Shown: positions 1-7,202, counted from the stretch's first letter. The stretch is DNA of 18,141 nucleotides from an uncultured Eubacteriales bacterium (GCA_948823415.1 CAQKRU010000010.1:9248-27388), one strand, 5' to 3'. Numbers and translations: made by a program. Notes: generated by a model not told the origin, from the sequence alone.

Positions 1-491
1 TGCGCCTCAAAACAGAGGGCGAGCAGGCTGACCTATATTTAGCGATGGTTTCGGAGCTAGAGCGCTATGGGTTTGAGCAATACGAAATTTCGAATTTCGC
101 AAAAAAAAATTATGAGAGCGCACATAATTTAAAGTATTGGAACTCGCAGGAATACCTAGGGATTGGCCCATCTGCGCATTCTTTTATCAACGGTGAGCGA
201 TTTTTTTATCCGCGGTCGCTGAAGGATTTTTTGTCCGGCAACATAAAACCGGTTAAAGATGGCACTGGCGGAACAATGGAAGAATACGCAATGCTTAAGC
301 TTCGCCTTCGCACTGGAATCAGCAATAGCGCGTTTAAAAGCCGGTTCGGAGTAGATATTCCGCAAAGCTATTTTAGAAAGGCGAAAATTTTTCAAAACCA
401 CGGCCTAGCGGTTGTGGATTGCGATAGTATCCGCCTCACGCCAAAGGGATTTCTGGTTTCGAACAAGCTGATTTCTGAGATTATCTTTTAA
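1..491 (+). CDS. hemW: HemW-like radical SAM heme chaperone, C-terminal part (5' end outside window)
   Basis: The frame is open from the left edge (first full codon at base 3), so this is the last ~162 residues of a protein that is usually about 375 aa. The radical SAM core with its CxxxCxxC cluster motif lies outside the window. What is visible matches the HemW C-terminal half: GFEQYEISNFAK, then a HNLKYW segment, then YLGIGPSAHSFING, and the closing LTPKGFLVSNKLISEI typical of the winged-helix-like tail. HemW proteins (formerly annotated as oxygen-independent coproporphyrinogen III oxidase-like) bind heme and are thought to deliver it to client proteins; they are not true HemN enzymes. The separation from HemN rests on family resemblance of the C-terminal part only. 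The gene ends only 15 bases from the convergent end of rlmH. Confidence 0.88.
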   Translation, partial: RLKTEGEQADLYLAMVSELERYGFEQYEISNFAKKNYESAHNLKYWNSQEYLGIGPSAHSFINGERFFYPRSLKDFLSGNIKPVKDGTGGTMEEYAMLKLRLRTGISNSAFKSRFGVDIPQSYFRKAKIFQNHGLAVVDCDSIRLTPKGFLVSNKLISEIIF

Positions 492-494
492 AGC

Positions 495-524
495 CGCAAT
501 ACCAGGCTATTTGTGGTATTTGCT
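495..524. terminator. Candidate bidirectional terminator between convergent hemW and rlmH
   Basis: A perfect 7-bp inverted repeat (AATACCA at 498-504, TGGTATT at 514-520, 9-nt loop) fills the gap between the convergent genes and covers the rlmH stop codon. It can be extended by GCA/TGC across one bulged T. Neither side has a long T tract, so a termination role is inferred from position rather than from a textbook intrinsic terminator. Confidence 0.35.
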
Positions 525-989
525 GCCACCCATAATGCCAAAAGCGCGATAAATCTGCTCGCACAGCATAATACGCGCCAATTGGTGAGGAAAAGTCATA
601 GAAGACATCGAAAGCAAAAAATCAGCGCGGGCTTTAATGTTTTGAGAAAGCCCGAAAGAGCTGCCGATTATAAAAGCAATCTCACCTGTCTGATTGGTAA
701 AAATATTTTCAAGCTGTTTAGCAAATTGAGTGGAAGAAAACCCGCCGCCCTCAATGCACAGGGCAATTACATAGGATTTGCCAGGAATTTTTGAAAGAAT
801 CTTTTCACCCTCACGCTCCAAACATTGCGCAATTTCGGCGCTGGATGGGTCATTTTTAATTTTGCACTCGTCAACTTCAACGAGCTCAAAGCTGCAAAAG
901 GCGCCAAGCCGCTTTTTGTACTCGTTAAAGGCAGCCTGCCAAAATTTCTCTTTTAGCTGCCCGACGCAAACCAACCGAATCTTTACCAT
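507..989 (-). CDS. rlmH: 23S rRNA (pseudouridine1915-N3)-methyltransferase RlmH
   Basis: The protein has 160 aa, the normal RlmH length (about 155-160). RlmH is a small SPOUT-class SAM-dependent methyltransferase that methylates pseudouridine 1915 in helix 69 of 23S rRNA on assembled 70S ribosomes. Family signatures are visible: the N-terminal VKIRLVCVGQLKEKFW strand-helix, the SAM-binding glycine-rich loop FIIGSSFGLS, the SPOUT knot segment TFPHQLARIMLCEQIYRAF, and the invariant C-terminal YHK. The ATG start at 989 is preceded by GGAGA about 11 nt upstream. It lies 18 bases downstream of the WalJ-type gene on the same strand, so the two are probably co-transcribed; the walJ (yycJ) and rlmH genes are also close neighbours in Bacillus. 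The gene ends convergently with hemW. Confidence 0.95.
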   Translation of the reverse strand: MVKIRLVCVGQLKEKFWQAAFNEYKKRLGAFCSFELVEVDECKIKNDPSSAEIAQCLEREGEKILSKIPGKSYVIALCIEGGGFSSTQFAKQLENIFTNQTGEIAFIIGSSFGLSQNIKARADFLLSMSSMTFPHQLARIMLCEQIYRAFGIMGGSKYHK

Positions 990-1007
990 TAAAATTTTCG
1001 TCTCCGC

Positions 1008-1802
1008 TTAAAAATTAACGTTCAAAACGCCCATATTCTGAGGAGGTGCGACCACAAGCTGAAAGTCGCGGCCACTAACCATTTGATGGCAAGAAAGCTG
1101 ACACATCGAGGTCTCGTAAGCAAGTTCCGGGACGTTGTTTTCCTGACTCAGATGCGCCAAAATAAACTTGCAAGTCCCGCTCTTCACAAAGCTTGGCAGC
1201 TCGCGGGCGCAAGCGTCGTTAGAAAGATGCCCAATGTCCGACAAAATCCGACGCTTCAAATAATAAGGATAACCGCCGTTCTGGAGCATGCGCACGTCAT
1301 GGTTAGACTCAAGCAAAACAACGTCAGAGCCCGAAATGGCGGCGCGGATAGAGTCCGTAACATAGCCAATGTCCGTAGCAATCACAGCGCGCCGATAGTC
1401 AAGCGTGTCAACAATATACCCCACGCTCTGGCTGCTGTCATGAGGCGTCTCGAATGTTCTTATGCGCATCCCGCAAATTTCAATGCCCTCAAAGCCGACT
1501 ACAGCGGCAGAAAAGCCACTCGTCAAAACGCCCTTTTGCTCAAGAGCGCCAATAGTGCCGCCCGAAGCGAACACCTTGAGTTTATATCTAGACGCAAAAA
1601 TCCGCAACCCCTGAATGTGGTCGGAGTGCTCATGCGTAACAAAAATCGCCTTAATCGAGCTAACGCTTATATTATTCGCAGCCAGAGCCTGTTCAATTTG
1701 CTTGGCGCTCTTGCCAACGTCAACCAGGACGCCAGCGCGCTCGTCCCCGATATATGTAGAGTTTCCCTTGCTAGAGCTAAATAAAGGGCAGATGCGTGCC
1801 AA
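1008..1802 (-). CDS. walJ: WalJ/YycJ-family metallo-beta-lactamase-fold hydrolase, TTG start
   Basis: The protein has 264 aa. The N-terminus MARICPLFSSSKGNSTYIG is the YycJ/WalJ (VicX) signature. The metal-binding motif THEHSDH gives H57, H59, D61 and H62, and later ligands are likely in ATDIGYVTD, LLESNHD and the HLSQENN stretch. Family members are MBL-fold proteins of the 5'-exonuclease/phosphodiesterase type, associated in Bacilli with the WalRK cell-wall regulon; the true substrate is uncertain. The start is TTG at 1802-1800: it fits the family N-terminus and has GGAGGT 7 nt upstream, while no ATG or GTG is well placed. No walRK or htrA genes are visible, so only the walJ-rlmH part of the Bacillus locus is kept here. 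Upstream, murA ends 111 bases away on the same strand. Confidence 0.9.
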   Translation of the reverse strand: MARICPLFSSSKGNSTYIGDERAGVLVDVGKSAKQIEQALAANNISVSSIKAIFVTHEHSDHIQGLRIFASRYKLKVFASGGTIGALEQKGVLTSGFSAAVVGFEGIEICGMRIRTFETPHDSSQSVGYIVDTLDYRRAVIATDIGYVTDSIRAAISGSDVVLLESNHDVRMLQNGGYPYYLKRRILSDIGHLSNDACARELPSFVKSGTCKFILAHLSQENNVPELAYETSMCQLSCHQMVSGRDFQLVVAPPQNMGVLNVNF

Positions 1803-1913
1803 AAGAGTTACCTCCGTCGTGTTAAATGTCCGATGAATACTGCAATTTAAAACAAATAAAAAACCGATAAAAATTCAAAAGTCCAGTATAATTGAGGCTT
1901 TGACGCGTTGACT

Positions 1914-3206
1914 TTAAGATATTATAGAGCTCAAAACCGGTTCTTCCTCCGGCTCATAGACCTTCTTAATATCTGCCCCGAGTCCCGTGAGCTTTTCAAC
2001 GATATTCTCGTACCCGCGCTCAATATGGTTGATGTCCTCAATAACAGTAGTGCCGTAAGCCGCAAGCCCCGCAATGATCATAGCGGCCCCCGCGCGCAAA
2101 TCCATTGCCCGGACACTAGTTCCAACAAGCTCCGGAACGCCCTCAATAACAGCAATCTTGCCGTCAACAGAAATCTTACTCCCAAACCGGCTCAACTCGT
2201 CAGTGTAGCGGAACCGATTATCCCAAACGTTCTCGTTAACGATGCTAGTGCCGTTCGCCATAGAAAGCAAAGCCGTAATCTGCGGCTGCATGTCGGTAGG
2301 AAAGCCAGGATGCGGCATAGTCTTAACATTGCATTTGTTAAAGGTCCCATCAGAACAAACGCGAATGGACTCGTCAAATTCCTGCACATCAATGCCAATC
2401 TCCTGCAGTTTAGCGGTAATGGCCTCCAAATGCTTAGGAATAACGTTTTTAACAGTAACGTCGCCACCAGTGGCCGCAGCGGCAACCATGTAAGTCCCAG
2501 CCTCGATTTGATCCGGAATAATAGAATAAGTGGTACCGTTCAGGTGATCTACGCCCTTAATCTTGATAGAATCCGTACCAGCGCCGCTTATCTCAGCGCC
2601 CATAGAGTTCAAAAAGTTCGCCAAATCGACAATATGAGGCTCTTTGGCGGCATTTTCAATAACAGTAGTGCCCTCGGCCTTAACGGCGGCCAAAATTATA
2701 TTAATAGTTGCCCCGACCGACACAACATCCATATAAACTGTGTCGCCAACCAGCTTCTTAGCAGTAACGTTCACAAGCCCGCTTTCGACCGAATTAGCAG
2801 CGCCCAAGGCAGAAAAGCCCTTCAAATGCTGATCAATAGGCCGAACGCCAAAATCGCATCCGCCAGGCAAAGCAACCGAAGCCTTGTGAAATCGGCCAAG
2901 CAAAGCGCCCAAAAGGTAGCACGAAGCGCGCATATTGCGGACAAAATTAAAAGAAGCGACATGAGAATGTACATTTCGCGCGTCAATCTCGAAAGTAGAC
3001 TTATTTATCATCTTAACGCAAGCGCCCATCTGCTCCAAAATATGAGCCATCAAAGTGACATCGTTTATGTTAGGGATATTCTCGATGCGGCAGACGCCGT
3101 CGGACAAAATAACAGCAGGAATTATAGCAACAGCGGCATTTTTGGCGCCACTGATTTTAACTTCGCCATTTAGCGGGACTTGGCCATTTATAAAAAATTT
3201 TTCCAA
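1914..3206 (-). CDS. murA: UDP-N-acetylglucosamine 1-carboxyvinyltransferase MurA, TTG start
   Basis: The protein has 430 aa, close to the usual 417-435. MurA transfers enolpyruvate from PEP to UDP-GlcNAc, the first committed step of peptidoglycan synthesis, in the cytoplasm. The EPSP-synthase-type fold signatures are present: ISGAKNAA near residue 20 with K22 and N23, and the loop PGGCDFGVRPIDQH with the catalytic cysteine at residue 117 (equivalent to E. coli C115). The cysteine is intact, so fosfomycin sensitivity would be expected; a Cys-to-Asp form would be resistant. The start is TTG at 3206-3204, 8 nt after a perfect GGAGGT (3220-3215). An out-of-frame ATG at 3211-3209 lies only 3 nt from the same site. 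Many Firmicutes carry two murA paralogues; which one this is cannot be told from the window. Confidence 0.96.
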   Translation of the reverse strand: MEKFFINGQVPLNGEVKISGAKNAAVAIIPAVILSDGVCRIENIPNINDVTLMAHILEQMGACVKMINKSTFEIDARNVHSHVASFNFVRNMRASCYLLGALLGRFHKASVALPGGCDFGVRPIDQHLKGFSALGAANSVESGLVNVTAKKLVGDTVYMDVVSVGATINIILAAVKAEGTTVIENAAKEPHIVDLANFLNSMGAEISGAGTDSIKIKGVDHLNGTTYSIIPDQIEAGTYMVAAAATGGDVTVKNVIPKHLEAITAKLQEIGIDVQEFDESIRVCSDGTFNKCNVKTMPHPGFPTDMQPQITALLSMANGTSIVNENVWDNRFRYTDELSRFGSKISVDGKIAVIEGVPELVGTSVRAMDLRAGAAMIIAGLAAYGTTVIEDINHIERGYENIVEKLTGLGADIKKVYEPEEEPVLSSIIS

Positions 3207-3427
3207 CTCATGGTACCTCCAACAATTTTTTATAATAGTTATATATAAACAAACACAAAATCATCTAAAAATCGGATAAACTGCCAATAAACTATTCATA
3301 ATTCTTCATTTTTAATGGTAATACAACATTTATAAAAAGTCAATAAAAAAGTCAAAAAAGTTTTATAAATTAAGAGAATAATTTGCAGCAAAATAAAATT
3401 TGACCGCGTAAATGCAAGCATTTGCAC
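3207..3427 (-). promoter_or_regulatory. murA upstream region with tandem TTGACT elements and candidate promoters
   Basis: This AT-rich spacer lies between the comM end and murA. On the minus strand TTGACT occurs twice (3355-3350 and 3343-3338) inside a 10-bp direct repeat with a 12-bp period. The second copy is 17 nt from TACCAT (3320-3315), and the first is 15 nt from TATAAA (3334-3329). Either pair could be the murA promoter, giving a leader of about 100 nt. The -10 matches are imperfect, so the choice is open. A weak hairpin (TGCAA/TTGCA, 3413-3426) sits just past the comM stop codon; it has no convincing T tract. Confidence 0.35.
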
Positions 3428-4954
3428 TTATCGAAACCAATATTTTCTGTCTAGACTGCGGTATTGAATGGCTTCTGCAACGTGAGAGGACTTTATTTCC
3501 TCCGAAAAACCGAGGTCGGCAATAGTCCGAGCCACCTTCAAAATGCGAGAATACGCCCGGGCAGACAGTCCCATGCTGTCAAAAGCCTTCTTCAATAGAT
3601 TCTCTGCATTTTTGGATAAAATACATGATTTGTGCAAAAAATCGGGGGTAATTTTTGCATTTGCCGAAATGTTGAGCCCCTTAAAGCGCTCTAGCTGAAT
3701 TTTTCTGGCAGCGTTAACGCGACTTTTAATTTTTGCCGAGGTCTCAGAATCCTTTTTCGAAGCCAAGTCCGAGTATTCAATGGGCGGAACTTCAATGTGA
3801 ATATCGATGCGGTCGAGAAGCGGACCCGAAACTTTGGCCAAATATTTAGAGACAATCGTAGAAGAGCATATGCAATTTTTGCTAGGATGGCCGTAATATC
3901 CGCAGGGGCAAGGATTCATGGCAGCGATAAGCATGACAGAGCAAGGGTAAGTGACGGTTCCGTTCACGCGGGAGATAGTAACTTCGCCGTCTTCAATGGG
4001 TTGCCGAAGAATCTCCATAGCATTTCTAGAGAATTCTGGCAGCTCGTCCAAAAACAAAACACCATTGTGCGCCAAAGAAATCTCGCCCGGCCGCGGCATA
4101 GCGCCACCACCAGAAAGTCCAATGGCAGAGATAGTGTGATGAGGCGCGCGAAAGGGCCGCGCGGTGATTAGAGGAGTTCGGCTGTCAATCAGCCCCGCCA
4201 CAGAGTAGATTTTCGTGGTTTCAATGGACTCCGCCATAGTCATATCGGGCAAAATGCTGGGAATCCGTTTAGCCAGCATGCTTTTGCCGGCTCCAGGCGA
4301 CCCAATGAGAATAACGTTATGGCCGCCAGCAGCAGCAATTTCTAGCGCGCGCTTAGCTTCGTACTGGCCTTTTACTTGAGAAAAGTCAAGCAAACTGTGG
4401 TTACTCTGGGCAATATCCAAGTCGGCGGTTGCGGGAAGAATTCTCTTTTTGCCGGTAAGGTGCATGTGCAAGGCGTTTATGTTGTCCACCGGGTAGACGT
4501 TCAAGCCCGCGACTAAGGCACCCTCGCAGGCATTGGCCGCCGGAACAAAGAGCTCGCTTATGCCTAAGTCTTTGGCTCTTAGAGCCATGGGAAGGACGCC
4601 TTTCACGGGGCACAGATCGCCGCTGAGGGAGAGTTCTCCCAAAAATGCAGCGTTCTCAAGCCGAGCATCGAGCTGGCCGGAGGCAACAAGCAGCGCAACC
4701 AAGATCGGCAAATCGTAAACCGAGCCTTCTTTTTTTACGTCTGCGGGCGCAAGATTTATGGTGATTTTGCTTGTGGGGAAGTCGAAACCGCAGTTTTTAA
4801 GGGCAGATTTAACTCGATTTCGTGACTCTTTTACCGAAGCGTCGGGCAATCCAACAACGTCAAAAGAAGGCAATCCGCCAGCCAAATCGGCTTCTATTGC
4901 GACTAAAAATGCGTCCAGCCCCATAATTCCGAGGCTATTGACCTTTGCAACCAT
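3428..4954 (-). CDS. comM: ComM/YifB-family Mg-chelatase-like AAA+ ATPase
   Basis: The protein is 508 aa from the chosen ATG at 4954-4952, the typical ComM length. Residues 1-~170 form the Lon-protease-like/ChlI N-domain (VNSLGIMGLDAF, VVGLPDASVKESRNRVKSAL). The AAA+ core follows: Walker A GSPGAGKS at 218-225, Walker B VLFLDELPEF near 299-308, and sensor/arginine-finger region DRIDIH at 381-386. A cysteine group NPCPCGYYGHPSKNCIC (about 348-363) looks like the small zinc-binding insert of the family, and a C-terminal Mg-chelatase lid domain ends the protein. ComM in Gammaproteobacteria is a hexameric helicase that promotes branch migration during natural transformation; the role in Firmicutes is less clear. 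The frame stays open to 5056, but that end overlaps the -35 box, while ATG 4954 has GAGGAGGG 11 nt upstream. It is transcribed divergently from the ECF gene. Confidence 0.94.
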   Translation of the reverse strand: MVAKVNSLGIMGLDAFLVAIEADLAGGLPSFDVVGLPDASVKESRNRVKSALKNCGFDFPTSKITINLAPADVKKEGSVYDLPILVALLVASGQLDARLENAAFLGELSLSGDLCPVKGVLPMALRAKDLGISELFVPAANACEGALVAGLNVYPVDNINALHMHLTGKKRILPATADLDIAQSNHSLLDFSQVKGQYEAKRALEIAAAGGHNVILIGSPGAGKSMLAKRIPSILPDMTMAESIETTKIYSVAGLIDSRTPLITARPFRAPHHTISAIGLSGGGAMPRPGEISLAHNGVLFLDELPEFSRNAMEILRQPIEDGEVTISRVNGTVTYPCSVMLIAAMNPCPCGYYGHPSKNCICSSTIVSKYLAKVSGPLLDRIDIHIEVPPIEYSDLASKKDSETSAKIKSRVNAARKIQLERFKGLNISANAKITPDFLHKSCILSKNAENLLKKAFDSMGLSARAYSRILKVARTIADLGFSEEIKSSHVAEAIQYRSLDRKYWFR

Positions 4955-5027
4955 CTTAAAATCATCCCTCCTCTTTTTATTTTCCATATGAGAAATATAT
5001 AAAATTACAAACATATTAGATTGATAT

Positions 5028-5056
5028 ATTATACAACATATACTAAAAATTTTCAA
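5028..5056 (-). promoter_or_regulatory. Sigma-A-type promoter of comM
   Basis: Read on the minus strand, TTGAAA (5056-5051) is separated by 17 nt from a perfect TATAAT (5033-5028). The predicted start lies about 65 bases upstream of the ATG at 4954 and the strong ribosome binding site at 4973-4966. This position rules out translation from the upstream end of the open frame. Confidence 0.7.
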
Positions 5057-5072
5057 TACTAAAAAAATAAAT

Positions 5073-5101
5073 TTGACATTGTGGCGGTTTGAGGGTAAAA
5101 T
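5073..5101 (+). promoter_or_regulatory. Sigma-A-type promoter of the ECF S-component gene
   Basis: A perfect TTGACA (5073-5078) is followed by a 17-nt spacer and TAAAAT (5096-5101). Transcription would start near 5108, leaving a leader of only about 16 nt before GTG 5124. There is therefore no room for a riboswitch. It lies back-to-back with the comM promoter, with 16 bp between the two -35 boxes. Confidence 0.7.
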
Positions 5102-5123
5102 TTAAGTATTTTTGGGGGCGGGA

Positions 5124-5759
5124 GTGAGGATATTTTTGCGGACGAGGCAAACGGCACGGCTTGCGAAGTTAGTTCAGATCTCTATTTTTTCTGCAATTGC
5201 GGTGGTTTTCACCTTTTTTGAAGTGCCGGTGTGGCTCTTTGCGCCGGGATTCTACAAGCTCGGGCTCAGCGATGCCATAGTGCTCATAAGCGGCTTCTCT
5301 TTGGGGCCGACGGCAGGAGTGCTAACGGAATTCTTAAAAGTGGCGCTGCGGCTTTTGTTGAGGGGAACCTCCACGTTTGGGGTCGGAGAGATGGCGAATC
5401 TGGCGGTGGGGATAGCACTTGTGCTGCCGAGCGCGGCGTTTTATGAGAGGCACCGGACGTTTAAGGGCGCCGTTGCTGCGATGTTATTGGGGATAGCCTC
5501 CGTGACGATTGCAGCGGGGATTATTAACTATTTTGTGCTGCTGCCACTAGACGAGGCGCTGTTTTCGATTTCAGAAAGTACGATAATCGCCTGGGGCAAG
5601 GCGGTTAACCCCTTAATTACGAGCAAGCTTATGTTTGTCCTGCTGCTGGTTTGCCCGTTCAACTTGCTCAAAGGCTCGCTGGTATGCTGCGTTACGCTGA
5701 TGTTTTACAAAAAATTGTCCGCCATCATCAACGACTTTTCATCAAAATTTGTAAAATAA
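5124..5759 (+). CDS. ECF transporter S component, RibU-like membrane protein
   Basis: An integral membrane protein of 211 aa from GTG 5124 (an in-frame TTG at 5112 sits almost on the predicted transcription start and is less likely). About five to six hydrophobic segments are visible, the first at roughly residues 16-36. The block FFEVPVW...FYKLGLSDAIVLISGFSLGPTAGVLTEFLKVALRLLLRGTSTFGVGEMANLAVG matches the pattern of RibU-type S components (PF12822-like): a D in the second helix, a GP.AG..E..K loop, and GE.AN. S components bind a vitamin and dock onto a shared EcfA/A'/T energy module, which is not in the window, so this would be a group II orphan subunit. Riboflavin is the first guess for the substrate, but there is no FMN riboswitch in the short leader and a different vitamin or precursor is possible. 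The gene has its own promoter and is followed 14 bases later by the metK promoter. Confidence 0.8.
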   Translation: MRIFLRTRQTARLAKLVQISIFSAIAVVFTFFEVPVWLFAPGFYKLGLSDAIVLISGFSLGPTAGVLTEFLKVALRLLLRGTSTFGVGEMANLAVGIALVLPSAAFYERHRTFKGAVAAMLLGIASVTIAAGIINYFVLLPLDEALFSISESTIIAWGKAVNPLITSKLMFVLLLVCPFNLLKGSLVCCVTLMFYKKLSAIINDFSSKFVK

Positions 5760-5773
5760 TGCGTTTTTAGGGG

Positions 5774-5802
5774 TTTACAAGGGCCAAAATTTGAGGTATA
5801 AT
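5774..5802 (+). promoter_or_regulatory. Sigma-A-type promoter of the SAM riboswitch-metK unit
   Basis: TTTACA (5774-5779), a 17-nt spacer and a perfect TATAAT (5797-5802) place the transcription start near 5809, about 20 nt upstream of the riboswitch aptamer. The -35 box begins 14 bases after the stop codon of the preceding gene. Confidence 0.78.
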
Positions 5803-5830
5803 AGCTGTATATAGCCAAATTTAATATTTT

Positions 5831-5933
5831 TGCTTATTGAGAGCGGTGGAGGGAACAGACCCTGCGAAGCCCGGCAACCTGCCTGTTTTGGTAAGGTGCT
5901 AAATTCTGCGGTAAAAGCCGAAAGATGAGATTG
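5831..5933 (+). promoter_or_regulatory. SAM-I (S-box) riboswitch aptamer upstream of metK
   Basis: The S-box consensus runs in order: CTTATTGAGAG, GGTGGAGGGA (5845-5854), the GAAGCCCGGCAACC block (5866-5879), GGTGCTAAATTC (5895-5906) and GAAAGATGAG (5920-5929). P1 closes by CTTAT (5833-5837) pairing with ATGAG (5925-5929). This class binds S-adenosylmethionine and turns off downstream genes when SAM is plentiful. The downstream terminator hairpin makes this a transcriptional OFF switch. A competing antiterminator could form between AAAAGCCG just before the P1 3' strand and CGGTTTT in the 5' side of the terminator; that pairing is inferred by eye. Finding it on metK is classic SAM feedback control. 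Confidence 0.95.
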
Positions 5934-5938
5934 CTTTT

Positions 5939-5970
5939 TGTCCGGTTTTGCCGGGCATTTTTATTTTTTT
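5939..5970 (+). terminator. Intrinsic terminator of the SAM riboswitch expression platform
   Basis: TGTCCGG (5939-5945) pairs with CCGGGCA (5951-5957) as a 7-bp stem (one G-U) with a 5-nt loop, followed at once by a T-rich run broken by a single A (5958-5970). It lies about ten bases after the aptamer and 34 bases before metK, as expected for SAM-dependent premature termination. Confidence 0.88.
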
Positions 5971-6003
5971 GGCGAATTTTTAATGGTTTAGGGGAGATTA
6001 ATT

Positions 6004-7191
6004 ATGGCGAGACGTTTTTTCACTTCGGAGTCAGTAACAGAGGGCCATCCGGACAAAATCTGCGACCAAATTTCAGACGCTGTCTTGGATGCGATATTGG
6101 AAAAAGATAAAAATGCACATGTGGCGTGCGAAGTCACAGCGACAACTGGGATGATCCACGTTATGGGGGAGATTTCAACATCTTGCTACGTGGATATCGC
6201 TGCCATCGCGCGGGATGTGGTGACGTCAATTGGCTATGACAACACTTCGGCCGGGTTCAACGGCAAAACCTGCGCGGTGGTGACGTCGATTGATGCGCAG
6301 TCGCCGGATATAGCTAGGGGCGTGAACGAATCGCTGGAGTTGAAAGAGGAAACCGGCGATGACGACAGAAACGACCGGATAGGCGCGGGGGATCAGGGGT
6401 TGATGTTTGGCTATGCCTGCGACGAAACGCCCGAACTGATGCCGCTGCCGATTTCATTAGCACACAAATTGGCGAAAAGGCTGGCGCTAGTTAGGAAGAA
6501 TGGGACGCTTTCGTACCTTCGGCCGGACGGCAAGACGCAGGTTACGGTGGAGTATGCCGACGACAAGCCCGTTCGGGTGGATAGCATAGTGATTTCTGCC
6601 CAGCACAGCGAGATAGTTGAGCTTGAGCAGATCAAGAACGACATAAAAAATGAGGTCATTTTTCCGGTTATCCTGGCGACCTTGCTTGACGAGAACACAA
6701 AATTTTTCATCAATCCAACGGGCAGATTCGTTATCGGCGGGCCGGTTGGAGACACCGGTTTGACCGGCAGAAAGGTGATCATAGACACTTATGGAGGGTA
6801 CTCTCGGCATGGTGGCGGGGCTTTTTCTGGTAAGGACCCGACAAAAGTGGATCGGTCTGCGGCTTACGCGGCAAGGCACATCGCCAAAAACATAGTCGCA
6901 GCGCAGATAGCCACAAAGTGCGAGGTGCAGATTGCATACGCGATAGGCGTGGCGCGGCCGCTCTCCATCATGATTGACACCTTTGGAACGGCTACAGTCC
7001 CCGAAGAGCAAATCGAAAGAGCAGTGGAGGAAGTCTTTGACCTCAGACCGGCGGCGATTATAGAGAATTTGAAACTCCGAGAGCCGATATATAGGCCCTT
7101 GGCGGCATACGGGCACATGGGTCGAGAGGACTTGAACGTTGCGTGGGAAAAATTAGATAAAGTGGAGGCCCTAAAAAGCGTGCTGCGTTAG
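6004..7191 (+). CDS. metK: S-adenosylmethionine synthetase MetK
   Basis: A protein of 395 aa (E. coli MetK is 384). It makes S-adenosylmethionine from methionine and ATP with release of phosphate and pyrophosphate, as a cytosolic tetramer. Signatures: FTSESVTEGHPDKICDQISDAVLDA at the N-terminus with H15 and D17 for ATP/Mg binding, the GAGDQGLMFGYA loop (GAGDQG at 127-132), GGPVGDTGLTGRKVIIDTYGG in the middle, and GGGAFSGKDPTKVDRSAAYAARH with the catalytic lysines. The tail FDLRPAAIIENLKLREPIYRPLAAYGHMGR is the usual family end. ATG 6004 has GGGGAG 7 nt upstream. The gene sits behind its own promoter and SAM-I riboswitch. A small TM protein follows after 66 bases with no clear promoter of its own, so it is probably on the same SAM-controlled transcript. 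Confidence 0.98.
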   Translation: MARRFFTSESVTEGHPDKICDQISDAVLDAILEKDKNAHVACEVTATTGMIHVMGEISTSCYVDIAAIARDVVTSIGYDNTSAGFNGKTCAVVTSIDAQSPDIARGVNESLELKEETGDDDRNDRIGAGDQGLMFGYACDETPELMPLPISLAHKLAKRLALVRKNGTLSYLRPDGKTQVTVEYADDKPVRVDSIVISAQHSEIVELEQIKNDIKNEVIFPVILATLLDENTKFFINPTGRFVIGGPVGDTGLTGRKVIIDTYGGYSRHGGGAFSGKDPTKVDRSAAYAARHIAKNIVAAQIATKCEVQIAYAIGVARPLSIMIDTFGTATVPEEQIERAVEEVFDLRPAAIIENLKLREPIYRPLAAYGHMGREDLNVAWEKLDKVEALKSVLR

Positions 7192-7202
7192 GGTTCTAAC
7201 GC
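7185..7202 (+). other. Perfect 7-bp hairpin over the metK stop codon
   Basis: GCGTTAG (7185-7191) and CTAACGC (7196-7202) form a perfect stem closed by the 4-nt loop GGTT. The TAG stop is the end of the left arm. No T tract follows, so it is unlikely to be a full intrinsic terminator; mRNA 3'-end protection or partial attenuation of the next gene is possible. Confidence 0.45.

Noticed and set aside
1803..1913. Separate promoter for walJ in the murA-walJ gap
   Set aside because: TATACT can be read on the minus strand, but the -35 position has no match; operon read-through from murA is simpler.
1908..3173. A 421-codon open frame on the plus strand opposite murA
   Set aside because: It mirrors murA codon structure, has no ribosome binding site and reads as low-complexity N/S/R-rich protein; murA has the full family signature including the catalytic cysteine loop.
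4955..5056. N-terminal extension of ComM to the end of its open frame
   Set aside because: The extension overlaps the predicted -35 and -10 boxes and the ribosome binding site; family proteins begin at the MVAKVNSLGI-type sequence.
5079..5123. FMN riboswitch before the RibU-like gene
   Set aside because: Leader is far too short and shows none of the RFN element consensus.
6487..7116. Minus-strand frame inside metK (and similar antisense frames inside walJ, comM, addB and addA)
   Set aside because: Each lies wholly within a gene with strong family evidence and lacks domain signals of its own.
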